In this document: positions 6,292-12,944 of the stretch, piece by piece | How positions within the stretch are numbered: position 1 is the stretch's first letter | How the letters are laid out: each line of letters begins with the position of its first letter | Virus record (IMG/VR): IMGVR_UViG_3300046740_000130 | Location: 1 to 38,042 of that record | DNA: 38,042 bases | From: a virus | Reading direction: 5' to 3' (one strand) | Notes under the pieces: generated by a model | The model's database searches: none | The model's input: only the letters and a program-made list of their open reading frames with translations | Told to the model about the DNA's origin: nothing | Position numbers and translations under genes: made by a program

Positions 6292-6620
6292 GGCGTGCGC
6301 GGTTTGAGTTTCCACACCATGATCCGCCGGGCGTGGCCCTCGGGGTGCGAGGTTTTCACGGTCTGACCGGTCGCCTCGATGACGTGAGAGCGTGCTGCAG
6401 CGTTGATCGCCGCCCCCAGGGAATTCGGGCGCATCTGCAGCTGACTTAGCACGGACGGCCCGAGCTCGCGCCGCACGTCCTCGCTCGTGAAGGTGGCCGC
6501 CCGGGTGGCACAGAGCACGATGGCCGTGTGAATCTCCCCCCGGGCGAAATTAGACAGCGCCCCCTCGACGCCGCGGTCCCGCTGTACTGCTCCAAAGTCG
6601 ATCGCGATCTGCGCTGTCAT
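6288..6620 (-). CDS. Winged-helix-like early protein (110 aa)
   Basis: Start ATG 6620 is supported by GGAGG 7 bases upstream. The order of elements suggests a winged helix: FTSEDVRRELGPSVLSQLQM, then NSLGAAINAAARSHVIEATG (recognition-like helix), then RRIMVWKL as the wing strand. Similar small proteins occur in phage replication and recombination clusters, where they may regulate or load onto DNA. No enzyme motif is seen. Its place between the ASCH gene and the 154-residue protein fits an early accessory DNA-binding role. Confidence 0.6.
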   Translation of the reverse strand: MTAQIAIDFGAVQRDRGVEGALSNFARGEIHTAIVLCATRAATFTSEDVRRELGPSVLSQLQMRPNSLGAAINAAARSHVIEATGQTVKTSHPEGHARRIMVWKLKPRTP

Positions 6621-6642
6621 GCAGACCCTCCAAAGGTTCAGG

Positions 6643-7107
6643 TTAAAACCGGGCGAGCGGGAGCCGTCCGGGGACAATAATGCGCGAGGGTTTCACCTCC
6701 TCGCCGGTTTCGGGGTCGGTGCGCGTGATGGTGACGATCTGCTCGAGCGTCGACTCGTCGTGCGCCGATGTGAGTTTCGCCCCGTGCGTGGCGGCGAGCT
6801 CCTCCGGCGTGATCCGTACTTCGCCACCGTAGCGGAGCACGAGCGCGGTGTTCAGGTTGACGAGCGCCTGGGCCTGAGCGTCGACGGCGACGATCTTTTG
6901 CGCGGCGACGGTGAGGTGCTCGAGGAGCTTCTCGTGCGAGAGGAAGAGGGACGCCAGGTCGACCACGGCGATCGTGAGGGACGCCGCCTGGTTGTCGTGC
7001 GCTTCCTCCAGGAGCAGGTTGAGCCGCTCCAGCATCGACTCGAACGCCGCGGCGCTGGCCTCCGCCGCGGCGCGTTCATCTTCCGTGAATTGGACGCTGT
7101 CCGTCAT
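6643..7107 (-). CDS. Hypothetical early protein (154 aa)
   Basis: Unrecognised, mostly helical and acidic in the first 100 residues (DERAAAEASAAAFESMLERL, then further amphipathic helices), with a strand-rich C-terminal 45 residues (QIVTITRTDPETGEEVKPSR). ATG 7107 overlaps the stop of the Acb2-like gene (ATGA), so the two are translationally coupled. That coupling makes it worth considering a shared role, but nothing in its sequence shows one. Confidence 0.65.
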   Translation of the reverse strand: MTDSVQFTEDERAAAEASAAAFESMLERLNLLLEEAHDNQAASLTIAVVDLASLFLSHEKLLEHLTVAAQKIVAVDAQAQALVNLNTALVLRYGGEVRITPEELAATHGAKLTSAHDESTLEQIVTITRTDPETGEEVKPSRIIVPGRLPLARF

Positions 7108-7334
7108 TCGTTTCTGGCGATCGCAGCGTTGGCCCACATGACGACCTCTTCCAACTTGGTCAGCGCTACGCTTTGCTCGCGGCTCGGCGGTGTCTGGCGG
7201 ATGATCGTGATCGCCAGCGCCTTCGCTTCGCTGCGGATGTCGTTGTAGCGGTCGGGCTGGTCCGCCTTGGGCGGGGTGTAGGTGAACCGCTTGGCGATCT
7301 CCGCCTTTTGGCTTTCGGTCATTTCGTATTGCAT
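7104..7334 (-). CDS. acb2: Acb2/Tad1-type cyclic-nucleotide sponge candidate (anti-CBASS/Thoeris)
   Basis: The 76-residue protein has the features I associate with the Acb2/Tad1 hairpin domain: FTYTPPKADQPDRYNDIRSE (residues 17-36), a central helix with 'AITIIRQTPPSREQS', and the signature ending ALTKLEEVVMWANAAIARNE (57-76). Acb2 proteins are small oligomers that sequester the cyclic di- and trinucleotides made by CBASS, and relatives act on Thoeris signals. Length and C-terminal motif fit the family. ATG 7334 follows the zinc-motif gene by 2 bases. The family call is from pattern memory; ligand range is not visible. Confidence 0.7.
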   Translation of the reverse strand: MQYEMTESQKAEIAKRFTYTPPKADQPDRYNDIRSEAKALAITIIRQTPPSREQSVALTKLEEVVMWANAAIARNE

Positions 7335-7336
7335 AG

Positions 7337-7582
7337 TTAAAAATCGCTCGCGTTGGGACAGGTGCGGAAGTGCGTGACGCCGCGGCCCTGTTCGGTGGAT
7401 GTGGGGACAAAGGCGCCGTCGACCTCACAGTCGACCGGCACCTTTACGTCCTCGTTGCCGCGGCCCTTGGCGCGGCTCTTGGTGGTGATCCAATAGACCA
7501 CCGCCTTGCATTTCTTACACTGGCTCGGGTTCGTGGCCGCGGGAACGTCGTACCACGAGAAATGCGGGAACGTCTCAGGCAT
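7337..7582 (-). CDS. Small zinc-ribbon-like protein (81 aa)
   Basis: Probable zinc-binding protein: QCKKCKAVVYWITTKSRAKG supplies a CxxC knuckle with the 'YW.TT' strand, and a second pair comes from VDCEVDG and HFRTCPNASDF at the end. This 'CKKC..V.W...PVD....HF.TCP.A' arrangement is common in small uncharacterised phage proteins. ATG 7582 overlaps the ATPase gene by 8 bp. The longer frame running upstream is a shadow of the ATPase gene. Confidence 0.7.
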   Translation of the reverse strand: MPETFPHFSWYDVPAATNPSQCKKCKAVVYWITTKSRAKGRGNEDVKVPVDCEVDGAFVPTSTEQGRGVTHFRTCPNASDF

Positions 7583-8852
7583 CGGCCCCGACCGTCTCAC
7601 GGACCGCGCCGTCCTCCATGATGATCCCGATCGGGCGCTCCGTGGCGACTCGCTCGATCCAGAACTGGTAGTCGTGCTCGCGGGCCATTTCGGCGACGAT
7701 CGCCATCCCCTGAGCGTCGAGCAGCGACCCGTCTTTGATGCGGAGCACGCGCAGCTTGGGGTTTCCTGCCATGGCAATCGCCATCGACACGCGCAGCTGC
7801 TCGGCACCGCTCGCCTGGTCGAACGGGACGCCGTTGAAGAGCACCTCGCCGTCGTCGTCGAACGTGAGCCCGGCGATCGGCATGGTCGCCCGCTCCATCG
7901 ACGCCCGGATCTCGGCCTTGCGGTCCTCCATGGCTTTCGTGAGCGCCTCGGCCTCGGCTTTCAGGATCGCGGCTCGCTCCTCCTGGAGCACCCGCTGGCG
8001 CCGCTTCTCGATCGCGTCGTTCACCATCTTCGCGTCGGCGACCTCGGTACGGAATGCGGCCAGGTCGACCGGCTCCGGGACGGGCGGCATCTTCGCCATG
8101 CTCGTCTCGGCATCGTTGGCGCTCTGCTCGAGATCGTCCGCCTCGGCCATCATCCGCGCCGCGTGGTCGCGCTTGTACTGCACGGTCTCGCGCAGCTGCG
8201 CCACCTTGGCCTTATGGTCGCGCCGTTCGGCCAGCTGCCGGTCGACGGCGATGTTGTGCTTGGATCCTTCCTCCATCCGCCGGAGGATCGCCTCCGTGTC
8301 GATCGGCTCGTCCGGTAAGTCGGGGGACGGCGGGAGCATCGATGCCACCGCGCCCTGCACCTCTTTGTGGCGCCGGTTCAGGTCGCGCCGGTTCTCGAAG
8401 TCGGCGTTGTTCTGCGCCTGGAGGGTGTCGACGTCGATGTCGAGCGGCACCAGCCGCCGGAGCTCGCGGGACCGCTCGGCGGGCGCCATACGCGTGAACG
8501 CCAGCGGGTCGAACGTGAGCGAGCCGACCAGCGAGTCGAGCATCTTCTGCGGCGACGGATAGCGCGCCCCGTCCGTCGCCTCCACCGTCAGGGTCGTCTT
8601 GCCCCCCTCGGTGAACTTCCGCGTGATCACGATGTCGCCCAGGTCGAGCCGGATCCGCGCTGACTCCTCGCCCTTGTGGATCGGCTGCTTGGGGAGGTCG
8701 CCCGCTCCGGCGACCGCGGCGTAGATGGCGTCCAGGACCGACGTTTTCCCGCTGCCGTTGGCGCCCGTGATCTGTACCACGTCGCCGGTCGGGACGATCT
8801 CGACCGCGGAGATCCGCTTGAAATGCTCCGCGGTCAGCTTGACGATCTTCAT
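7575..8852 (-). CDS. RecF/SMC-like AAA ATPase
   Basis: ATPase of the RecF/Rad50/SMC type that probably works with the adjacent recombination genes. The N-terminus MKIVKLTAEHFKRISAVEIV is the usual opening strand. Walker A is GANGSGKTS (residues 30-38). Residues about 150-300 are a charged coiled coil rich in E, R, K and A. The C-terminal head has the ABC-type signature-like QASGAEQLRVSMAIA, then LRVLRIKDGSLLDAQG in the place of Walker B; no DE pair is seen there, as in other phage members that read 'I.DGS.LD'. ATG 8852 overlaps the preceding gene (ATGA). Confidence 0.85.
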   Translation of the reverse strand: MKIVKLTAEHFKRISAVEIVPTGDVVQITGANGSGKTSVLDAIYAAVAGAGDLPKQPIHKGEESARIRLDLGDIVITRKFTEGGKTTLTVEATDGARYPSPQKMLDSLVGSLTFDPLAFTRMAPAERSRELRRLVPLDIDVDTLQAQNNADFENRRDLNRRHKEVQGAVASMLPPSPDLPDEPIDTEAILRRMEEGSKHNIAVDRQLAERRDHKAKVAQLRETVQYKRDHAARMMAEADDLEQSANDAETSMAKMPPVPEPVDLAAFRTEVADAKMVNDAIEKRRQRVLQEERAAILKAEAEALTKAMEDRKAEIRASMERATMPIAGLTFDDDGEVLFNGVPFDQASGAEQLRVSMAIAMAGNPKLRVLRIKDGSLLDAQGMAIVAEMAREHDYQFWIERVATERPIGIIMEDGAVRETVGADA

Positions 8853-9442
8853 AGGGTGTCGTCCTCGTCGTCGTCCTTATCCCCGGCGGCCAGCTTGCGG
8901 AAGTCGGTCGGCTCACCGCCCTCGTCCCCCTCGTCCTCGTCGTGCTCCTCCTCGCCCTCGATCTCGAGCACCAGCTGCTCGCCGATCTTCTTGGCGATGG
9001 CTTTCACGATCCGCTCGCGCTCGACGATGTCGTGGTTGGCGATCAGCTTTTTCTCGTGCTGCTTTCTCAGCCGCATGATCCCGCGGAGGTCGTACGAGAG
9101 CGCGTCACCGAGCGCCTGGCGGAGCGGCGGGGCGAGTTGGACCTGGCCGTTCGGGTTGGTGCGCGTGAGCTCGTCGATCACGAGCCCGATCCGCGACATC
9201 ACCGTGTCGACGCCCATGGTGTCGATGTTCAGTTGCTTCGCCTGGCGTTTGTGATTTTTCGCCAGGGTTTGGTATCCCTTGGCCGCGAGGTCGACGATCG
9301 CCCGGTGCGCGGGGATGAAGGTGAACCGGTCGTCGCCGTCCGGCGTCTCGCCGCGCTGCGGCTTGGGTTTCGGGGTGCGGCGGTCCTTGGGGAAGTTGAA
9401 CCCCCCCTGCTTGAACCCGCGCCCGCTCTTACGTGCTGCCAT
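8849..9442 (-). CDS. Hypothetical protein with basic N- and acidic C-terminus (197 aa)
   Basis: The first 35 residues are strongly basic (SGRGFKQGGFNFPKDRRTPK), the middle is helical (residues about 45-165), and the last 35 are almost all D and E. Such a charge split is typical of proteins that touch DNA and a partner, and acidic tails occur on single-stranded DNA-binding proteins, but I see no OB-fold signature. It lies between the RecT-like gene and the ATPase, so a recombination accessory role is reasonable. Function unknown. Confidence 0.65.
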   Translation of the reverse strand: MAARKSGRGFKQGGFNFPKDRRTPKPKPQRGETPDGDDRFTFIPAHRAIVDLAAKGYQTLAKNHKRQAKQLNIDTMGVDTVMSRIGLVIDELTRTNPNGQVQLAPPLRQALGDALSYDLRGIMRLRKQHEKKLIANHDIVERERIVKAIAKKIGEQLVLEIEGEEEHDEDEGDEGGEPTDFRKLAAGDKDDDEDDTL

Positions 9443-9480
9443 GTTGGTGCTCCGTGTTGATGTGAACGATCAGAGCGCGG

Positions 9481-10338
9481 TCACTCGCCCGCGCCGTGCT
9501 GCCCCGCTTCCTCGCGGTCCAAGCGGTCCCACTCGTCCTCGAGCGCGGCTTGCTGCTCCGGCGTCATCGGTACCGCATCGCCTGGGATTGGCTCCTGCGT
9601 GACCGCTGGCGGCTCCGGCACCTCTTCTTGCGGTGGTTGTGCCACCGTCTCGACCGGTGCCGCTGGCGGGGCTGCGGCGGGCTCCAGCCGCTCTTTTAAT
9701 CGGGCCATGGCACCACGCCCCCGAGACTCAGGGGCGGGCGGTCCAGCGATCGGGCCAGGCTCGTCGTCGTACGCGTGGATGTCCTCATCCGGGTCGTATG
9801 CTCCGGCGGTCACCTCGAACCCGACCGATTTCAGCCCCGCGGTGATGACGCGGGAGCGCATCATCGCCAGGGGGTATTTTTTCCAGTTGTCCTTCCCGAG
9901 CACGCCCGCGGCGTTTGCCATGGCTCGCGTCCACTCCTCGACGTGCTCGTCGCCGTTCGGGTGGCGGAGGTAGAGCACCGCCTTTTCGGTGGTCAGTGTC
10001 TCGAATGATGCCCGCCCTCCGGCGCGCTTGAAGAGCGCCAGCTGCGCGTCGGCGGCGAGCACAATCTTCCCCTCCACCAGCGAGAGCGAGCGGAGCGACA
10101 ACATCGGCGGTAGCCCCATTTCGGCCCCCGCGACGATGATGGCGAACGCTTGCTCCGCGCTCTTGATCTTGCTGCCGAGGAGTTGCGAGACGTACAGGGT
10201 TTTGGCGAGCCGCGCCGTGTCGCCGAAATTGAGCGCGGTCCCGGGGATCATCATTTCGACCCGGGAGGATGCCGCCGGGGAGGGAACCCCGGCGACCTGT
10301 TCGAGTGCGGTGGACGTGCTGGATGTGCTGTCGGACAT
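9481..10338 (-). CDS. recT: RecT-like single-strand annealing protein
   Basis: Annealing partner of the exonuclease encoded just upstream. Residues about 60-190 carry the RecT-family pattern: AEQAFAIIVAGAEMGLPPML, then SLRSLSLVEGKIVLAADAQL, then a WKKYPLAMMRSRVITAGLKS helix and the closing DPDED. The C-terminal 90 residues are Pro/Ala/Glu rich and probably disordered. ATG 10338 has AGGAG 6 bases upstream. Pairing of a YqaJ exonuclease with a RecT-type protein is a known two-component recombination system. Residue-level conservation cannot be checked here, but the order and motifs agree. Confidence 0.82.
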   Translation of the reverse strand: MSDSTSSTSTALEQVAGVPSPAASSRVEMMIPGTALNFGDTARLAKTLYVSQLLGSKIKSAEQAFAIIVAGAEMGLPPMLSLRSLSLVEGKIVLAADAQLALFKRAGGRASFETLTTEKAVLYLRHPNGDEHVEEWTRAMANAAGVLGKDNWKKYPLAMMRSRVITAGLKSVGFEVTAGAYDPDEDIHAYDDEPGPIAGPPAPESRGRGAMARLKERLEPAAAPPAAPVETVAQPPQEEVPEPPAVTQEPIPGDAVPMTPEQQAALEDEWDRLDREEAGQHGAGE

Positions 10339-10349
10339 CGTCGCTCCTG

Positions 10350-11333
10350 TTATTCCTTGCTGGTGAAGAGAAACCGCCGGGATCCCGGTCGGGTGGTCGT
10401 GTGCTTGGTGAGCACCTGGTCGCGCTCGCTGTCGTTCACGTCCAGAGCACGACACAATGCGCTGAACGCGGCCTTATAGTCAACCGATTCGCTGTCCTTG
10501 GCGGTCGACCAGGTCGCCTTCCACGTGGAGCCGACGAGCGACCGCGCCTCGCCGATCGCCAGTTTCAAGAGGTTCTGCTGGCGGTCCTTCTCCATTTCCA
10601 ACTCGTCGAGCTTGCCCTTCACGTCGACGAGCGCCAGCGCGATCGCGTGGTGCTCAGGACCGGCGGCGAGGATCTGCTCGCTCTGTTGTTTGAGCCGCTG
10701 CCCGATCCACGCGGAGTAGGAGGCGCTCCCGTCGACCGGCGGCGGGGTCTCGGTGGCGATGTACTGATCCCAAAACGCCAGGCACCGCTCGACGATATCG
10801 GTCTCGGTGTCGTGGTCGCGGTACAGCCGGTAGACGGCGAGCCGGTGGCCGGTGAAACAGACCGCGAAGTCGACGAACGGCGCGTCCTGGACGTGCATCT
10901 GGAGGATGCCCTGGGTCGCATAGTAGAGCGGCACCTGGTCGGTGCCTGGATCGCCCCACTCGGCGCTCGGGTACCCGATGTTCTTCACCTCGATCGGGGG
11001 CTGCGGCATCTGATCGCAGCGGAACCCGTCGAACGTGGCACCGATCCGACTATGCAACGCGGAGCGGATGAGCTTGTGCGAGTCGGCGGGGATCACCGCC
11101 ACGCCCTCGCGGTCGGCATACCAGGCCAGGATCGTCGGTTCGAAGCGCTTGCCCGCTTCCATCTGTTCGGTGACCGGTCTCGGTTGGGCGAGCCCGAGCT
11201 TGTCGAGGTACACGTCGATCGGCGAGCCGAACGGGGAGATCCCGATCACCTTGGCGGCGTCGGTGCCGCTGATCACGGTACGGCGGTCGGCCAGCCATGC
11301 TTCGCGCTGGTCGTCGAGGGTTGCAGCTGTCAT
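10350..11333 (-). CDS. YqaJ-family viral exonuclease
   Basis: 5'-3' double-strand exonuclease of the YqaJ/lambda-Exo (PD-(D/E)XK) fold. The opening ISGTDAAKVIGISPFGSPID (residues 21-40) is the family's substrate-end motif. Catalytic candidates are Glu65 in GKRFEP, Asp102 in GATFDGF and the E-x-K pair Glu115/Lys117 in PPIEVKNIG. A C-terminal extension of about 130 residues includes a helical pair and a basic end (TTTRPGSRRFLF). ATG 11333 overlaps the HTH gene (ATGA), so repressor-like gene and exonuclease are co-translated. It provides single-stranded DNA for the RecT-like protein. Confidence 0.87.
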   Translation of the reverse strand: MTAATLDDQREAWLADRRTVISGTDAAKVIGISPFGSPIDVYLDKLGLAQPRPVTEQMEAGKRFEPTILAWYADREGVAVIPADSHKLIRSALHSRIGATFDGFRCDQMPQPPIEVKNIGYPSAEWGDPGTDQVPLYYATQGILQMHVQDAPFVDFAVCFTGHRLAVYRLYRDHDTETDIVERCLAFWDQYIATETPPPVDGSASYSAWIGQRLKQQSEQILAAGPEHHAIALALVDVKGKLDELEMEKDRQQNLLKLAIGEARSLVGSTWKATWSTAKDSESVDYKAAFSALCRALDVNDSERDQVLTKHTTTRPGSRRFLFTSKE

Positions 11334-11581
11334 GCGTTTTTTTGGTTGGGGTAGATGTCGCTGGCTTTGAGGTGGCCCTTCGCCAGTTGAAGGATCGCCG
11401 CCATCCGTTGGGGGCGAGGAACCGCTCCCCCGTTCTGGCCGAGCGCGCCACGGCGCCAGGCTTGGACGGTCCACGGCGAGACGCCGAGGTCTTTGGCGAG
11501 TTTCTCCATCCCGTAGCCCTTCATCCATTGGACGAAGCGCGGAACCTCGGGGGGAGCGGTGCCATCGGAAGGTTTGGTCAT
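11330..11581 (-). CDS. Cro-like helix-turn-helix regulator (83 aa)
   Basis: Small DNA-binding regulator. Residues 25-44 (MEKLAKDLGVSPWTVQAWRR) form a clear Cro/CI-type HTH. The 83-residue length fits a Cro-like protein with no cleavage or oligomerisation domain. ATG 11581 is preferred over a TTG at 11590. The perfect palindrome at 11592-11608 begins 11 bases upstream, so self-regulation is likely. It would control both its own early operon and the divergent plus-strand pair. No second, CI-like repressor is visible in the window. Confidence 0.8.
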   Translation of the reverse strand: MTKPSDGTAPPEVPRFVQWMKGYGMEKLAKDLGVSPWTVQAWRRGALGQNGGAVPRPQRMAAILQLAKGHLKASDIYPNQKNA

Positions 11582-11591
11582 GGCGCACAAG

Positions 11592-11608
11592 TTGTAATAG
11601 AATTACAA
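11592..11608. promoter_or_regulatory. Operator-like palindrome TTGTAAT-AGA-ATTACAA in divergent gap
   Basis: Perfect 7-3-7 inverted repeat centred in the 64-bp gap between the HTH gene (minus) and the plus-strand pair. It shares both half-sites with 2997-3013. A TACAAT hexamer (11604-11609) on the plus strand overlaps it and could be a -10. Binding here could shut off both directions. Confidence 0.75.
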
Positions 11609-11645
11609 TTAACGCAACCCCTCCCTTCACTTTCCGAGGTCGTTC

Positions 11646-11855
11646 ATGTCCACGCTCCGCGACTGGCTGCTCGTCGCCTGGTTTCTACTCCGTCCCGTCC
11701 TGGAGCTCGCCCTCCTGGTGGCGATCCTGGTGGCCGGTGGCATCTTCTACCTTACCGCCCGCGATCGGCGCTGCACCGCCTGTTTCCGCCCTTGGGCGGT
11801 CTACCGCGGCCCGCGGTGCCGCCGCTGTAAGCTCCCTAAAGGAGTCCAGCGATGA
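11646..11855 (+). CDS. Small membrane protein with zinc-ribbon-like Cys motif (69 aa)
   Basis: One of only two convincing plus-strand genes. Residues about 8-36 form one long hydrophobic helix (WLLVAWFLLRPVLELALLVA onwards). The tail then has CTAC and CRRC separated by about 11 residues, a zinc-ribbon-like pair in a strongly basic, cytoplasmic-looking region (DRRCTACFRPWAVYRGPRCR). CGAGG stands 6 bases before ATG 11646. The stop overlaps the next gene by ATGA. I do not recognise the family. It diverges from the HTH gene and shares its operator. Confidence 0.7.
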   Translation: MSTLRDWLLVAWFLLRPVLELALLVAILVAGGIFYLTARDRRCTACFRPWAVYRGPRCRRCKLPKGVQR

Positions 11856-12022
11856 TCCGGCTCGTGCTCTGGTGTTGTGGCTACGCCGCGGTGGTGGTTG
11901 GGATGTTTACCGCGTGGCTCTGGCTCTGCCGGTGCGACCGGTGCGGGCGGAATTGGGCGCTCCATAAGATCGACGAGGACCGCCAGTTGTGCGGCGCGTG
12001 TGCTACACGTCGTCGCGGGTAA
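11852..12022 (+). CDS. Second small membrane protein with two CxxC motifs (56 aa)
   Basis: Starts at ATG 11852, with AAAGGAG 7 bases upstream and a 4-bp overlap with the preceding gene. Residues 1-27 form a hydrophobic helix (LVLWCCGYAAVVVGMFTAWL). The tail carries CDRC and CGAC, a zinc-ribbon-like pair, ending in basic residues. The layout (one membrane helix, then a CxxC...CxxC basic tail) is the same as its neighbour, so the two may be ancient duplicates or subunits of one complex. No known family recognised. Confidence 0.65.
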   Translation: MIRLVLWCCGYAAVVVGMFTAWLWLCRCDRCGRNWALHKIDEDRQLCGACATRRRG

Positions 12023-12037
12023 CCCACACCGCGACCG

Positions 12038-12053
12038 TGTGGCACGTGGAAAA
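12038..12053. promoter_or_regulatory. Degenerate parS-like sequence
   Basis: TGTGGCACGTGGAAAA keeps the CACGTG core and agrees with the parS consensus TGTTNCACGTGAAACA at 12 of 15 fixed positions. It lies 16 bases after the end of the second plus-strand gene and overlaps a CCACAC/GTGTGG hairpin (12024-12042). It could be a weak ParB site or chance. Confidence 0.3.
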
Positions 12054-12150
12054 GCCCGGCGGGGTGAAATCGGCTAACCGAGTTTGGCCTCGGTATCGAG
12101 TCTGAGAGGAGCACAGTAGGGAGGCCCGCCAACAGGCCGCTCCGTCCGGG

Positions 12151-12166
12151 TGTTCCACGTGAAACA
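12151..12166. promoter_or_regulatory. parS: Perfect parS (ParB-binding) consensus site
   Basis: TGTTCCACGTGAAACA is an exact match to the chromosomal parS consensus TGTTNCACGTGAAACA, which is conserved across most bacterial phyla and nucleates ParB spreading. It is intergenic, 128 bases after the last plus-strand gene and 5 bases before the terminator stem. A chance exact match in a window of this size is very unlikely. No ParA or ParB gene is seen here, so host ParB or a gene outside the window would have to bind it. Confidence 0.85.
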
Positions 12167-12170
12167 AAAG

Positions 12171-12202
12171 AGCGCCCGGCGGCCACTTCGGCGCCGGGCG
12201 CT
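12171..12202. terminator. Bidirectional hairpin terminator
   Basis: A perfect 11-bp stem (AGCGCCCGGCG with CGCCGGGCGCT) closes over a 10-base loop. It is flanked by AAAAG on the left and by CTTCTTCG on the right. It stands between the plus-strand pair and the converging late operon (minus strand), so it can separate the two units. Confidence 0.75.
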
Positions 12203-12224
12203 TCTTCGCTCCGCTCCGCTCCTT

Positions 12225-12413
12225 CTACTTACTCGGCGCGGCTGGTGCGGCTATCTGTGCGACGGCGTCACGCGCCCCGACTAGTGTCGTAAGAGCGCCG
12301 AGCCCCTGAACGACTGTCGAAAAGTCGATATGTGGCTGGTTGAGGAGCCAGCCGCCGAGCGTGATCACACCGCCCCAAAAGGTTTTCGATTTGAACAGGT
12401 TGAACGACAGCAT
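12225..12413 (-). CDS. Small membrane protein, holin-like (62 aa)
   Basis: Residues about 11-25 (FWGGVITLGGWLLNQ) and 36-50 form one or two weak hydrophobic helices after the SKTFWGG opening, a start common in small phage membrane proteins of lysis cassettes. ATG 12413 has GGAGG 5 bases upstream. It is the last gene of the late operon, after the endolysin and before the terminator. It may be a second holin, an antiholin or a pinholin-type protein. Confidence 0.6.
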   Translation of the reverse strand: MLSFNLFKSKTFWGGVITLGGWLLNQPHIDFSTVVQGLGALTTLVGARDAVAQIAAPAAPSK

Positions 12414-12431
12414 CCGGTCCTCCGTGAAGAG

Positions 12432-12944
12432 TTAAGCAGCCGCCAGGAGTGCGGGCCGCGGGTACGCCACGAAAACGAGCGAGCCGCCCCGTGGTGCTGC
12501 GATCGCGTGCTCTGCCACCCGATCACCGTTGACGCTGGTGCCATCTTCCGAGGTGTTCCCGGCGATGCCATGCAGCGGGTCGGGCTCGGTCACAATCCCG
12601 ACGTGGTGCGCGTGGCCGTGCTCGTCCAGGTACAAATATAGGTCGCCACGTTTCGGGGTCGTGGTGAGCCATCCGTTGGCTTTCGCCTCGCCGTGGATCT
12701 CCTCACAGACCGCGGTGGTGACGACCGGCGACTGAGACTTGCCGCGGAATGCGATCGCCAGGATCATCGACACGAACGAAGCGCACCACGAGTCGCCGGG
12801 GGCGTTGGCGGTGAAGCGCTGAATCCATTCGACCCAAAACCCGCGGTTAGGTCCGCCGACCTCGCGCACAAACGACCAGCGGCGCGCTTGCCAGACGACC
12901 ATGTCATCGAATGACGCGAACGGGGCGACAGCGACGGCGGTCAT
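12432..12944 (-). CDS. CHAP-like endolysin
   Basis: Probable peptidoglycan amidase or endopeptidase that lyses the cell. The CHAP pattern is visible: catalytic Cys54 in GDSWCASFVSMI, His114 in HAHHVGIV, and Asn130 in GIAGNTSEDG. The 170-residue length leaves no room for a separate cell-wall-binding domain, as is common in phages of Gram-negative hosts. No signal peptide is seen, so release depends on the holin encoded immediately upstream; ATG 12944 overlaps the holin stop (ATGA). Confidence 0.8.
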   Translation of the reverse strand: MTAVAVAPFASFDDMVVWQARRWSFVREVGGPNRGFWVEWIQRFTANAPGDSWCASFVSMILAIAFRGKSQSPVVTTAVCEEIHGEAKANGWLTTTPKRGDLYLYLDEHGHAHHVGIVTEPDPLHGIAGNTSEDGTSVNGDRVAEHAIAAPRGGSLVFVAYPRPALLAAA

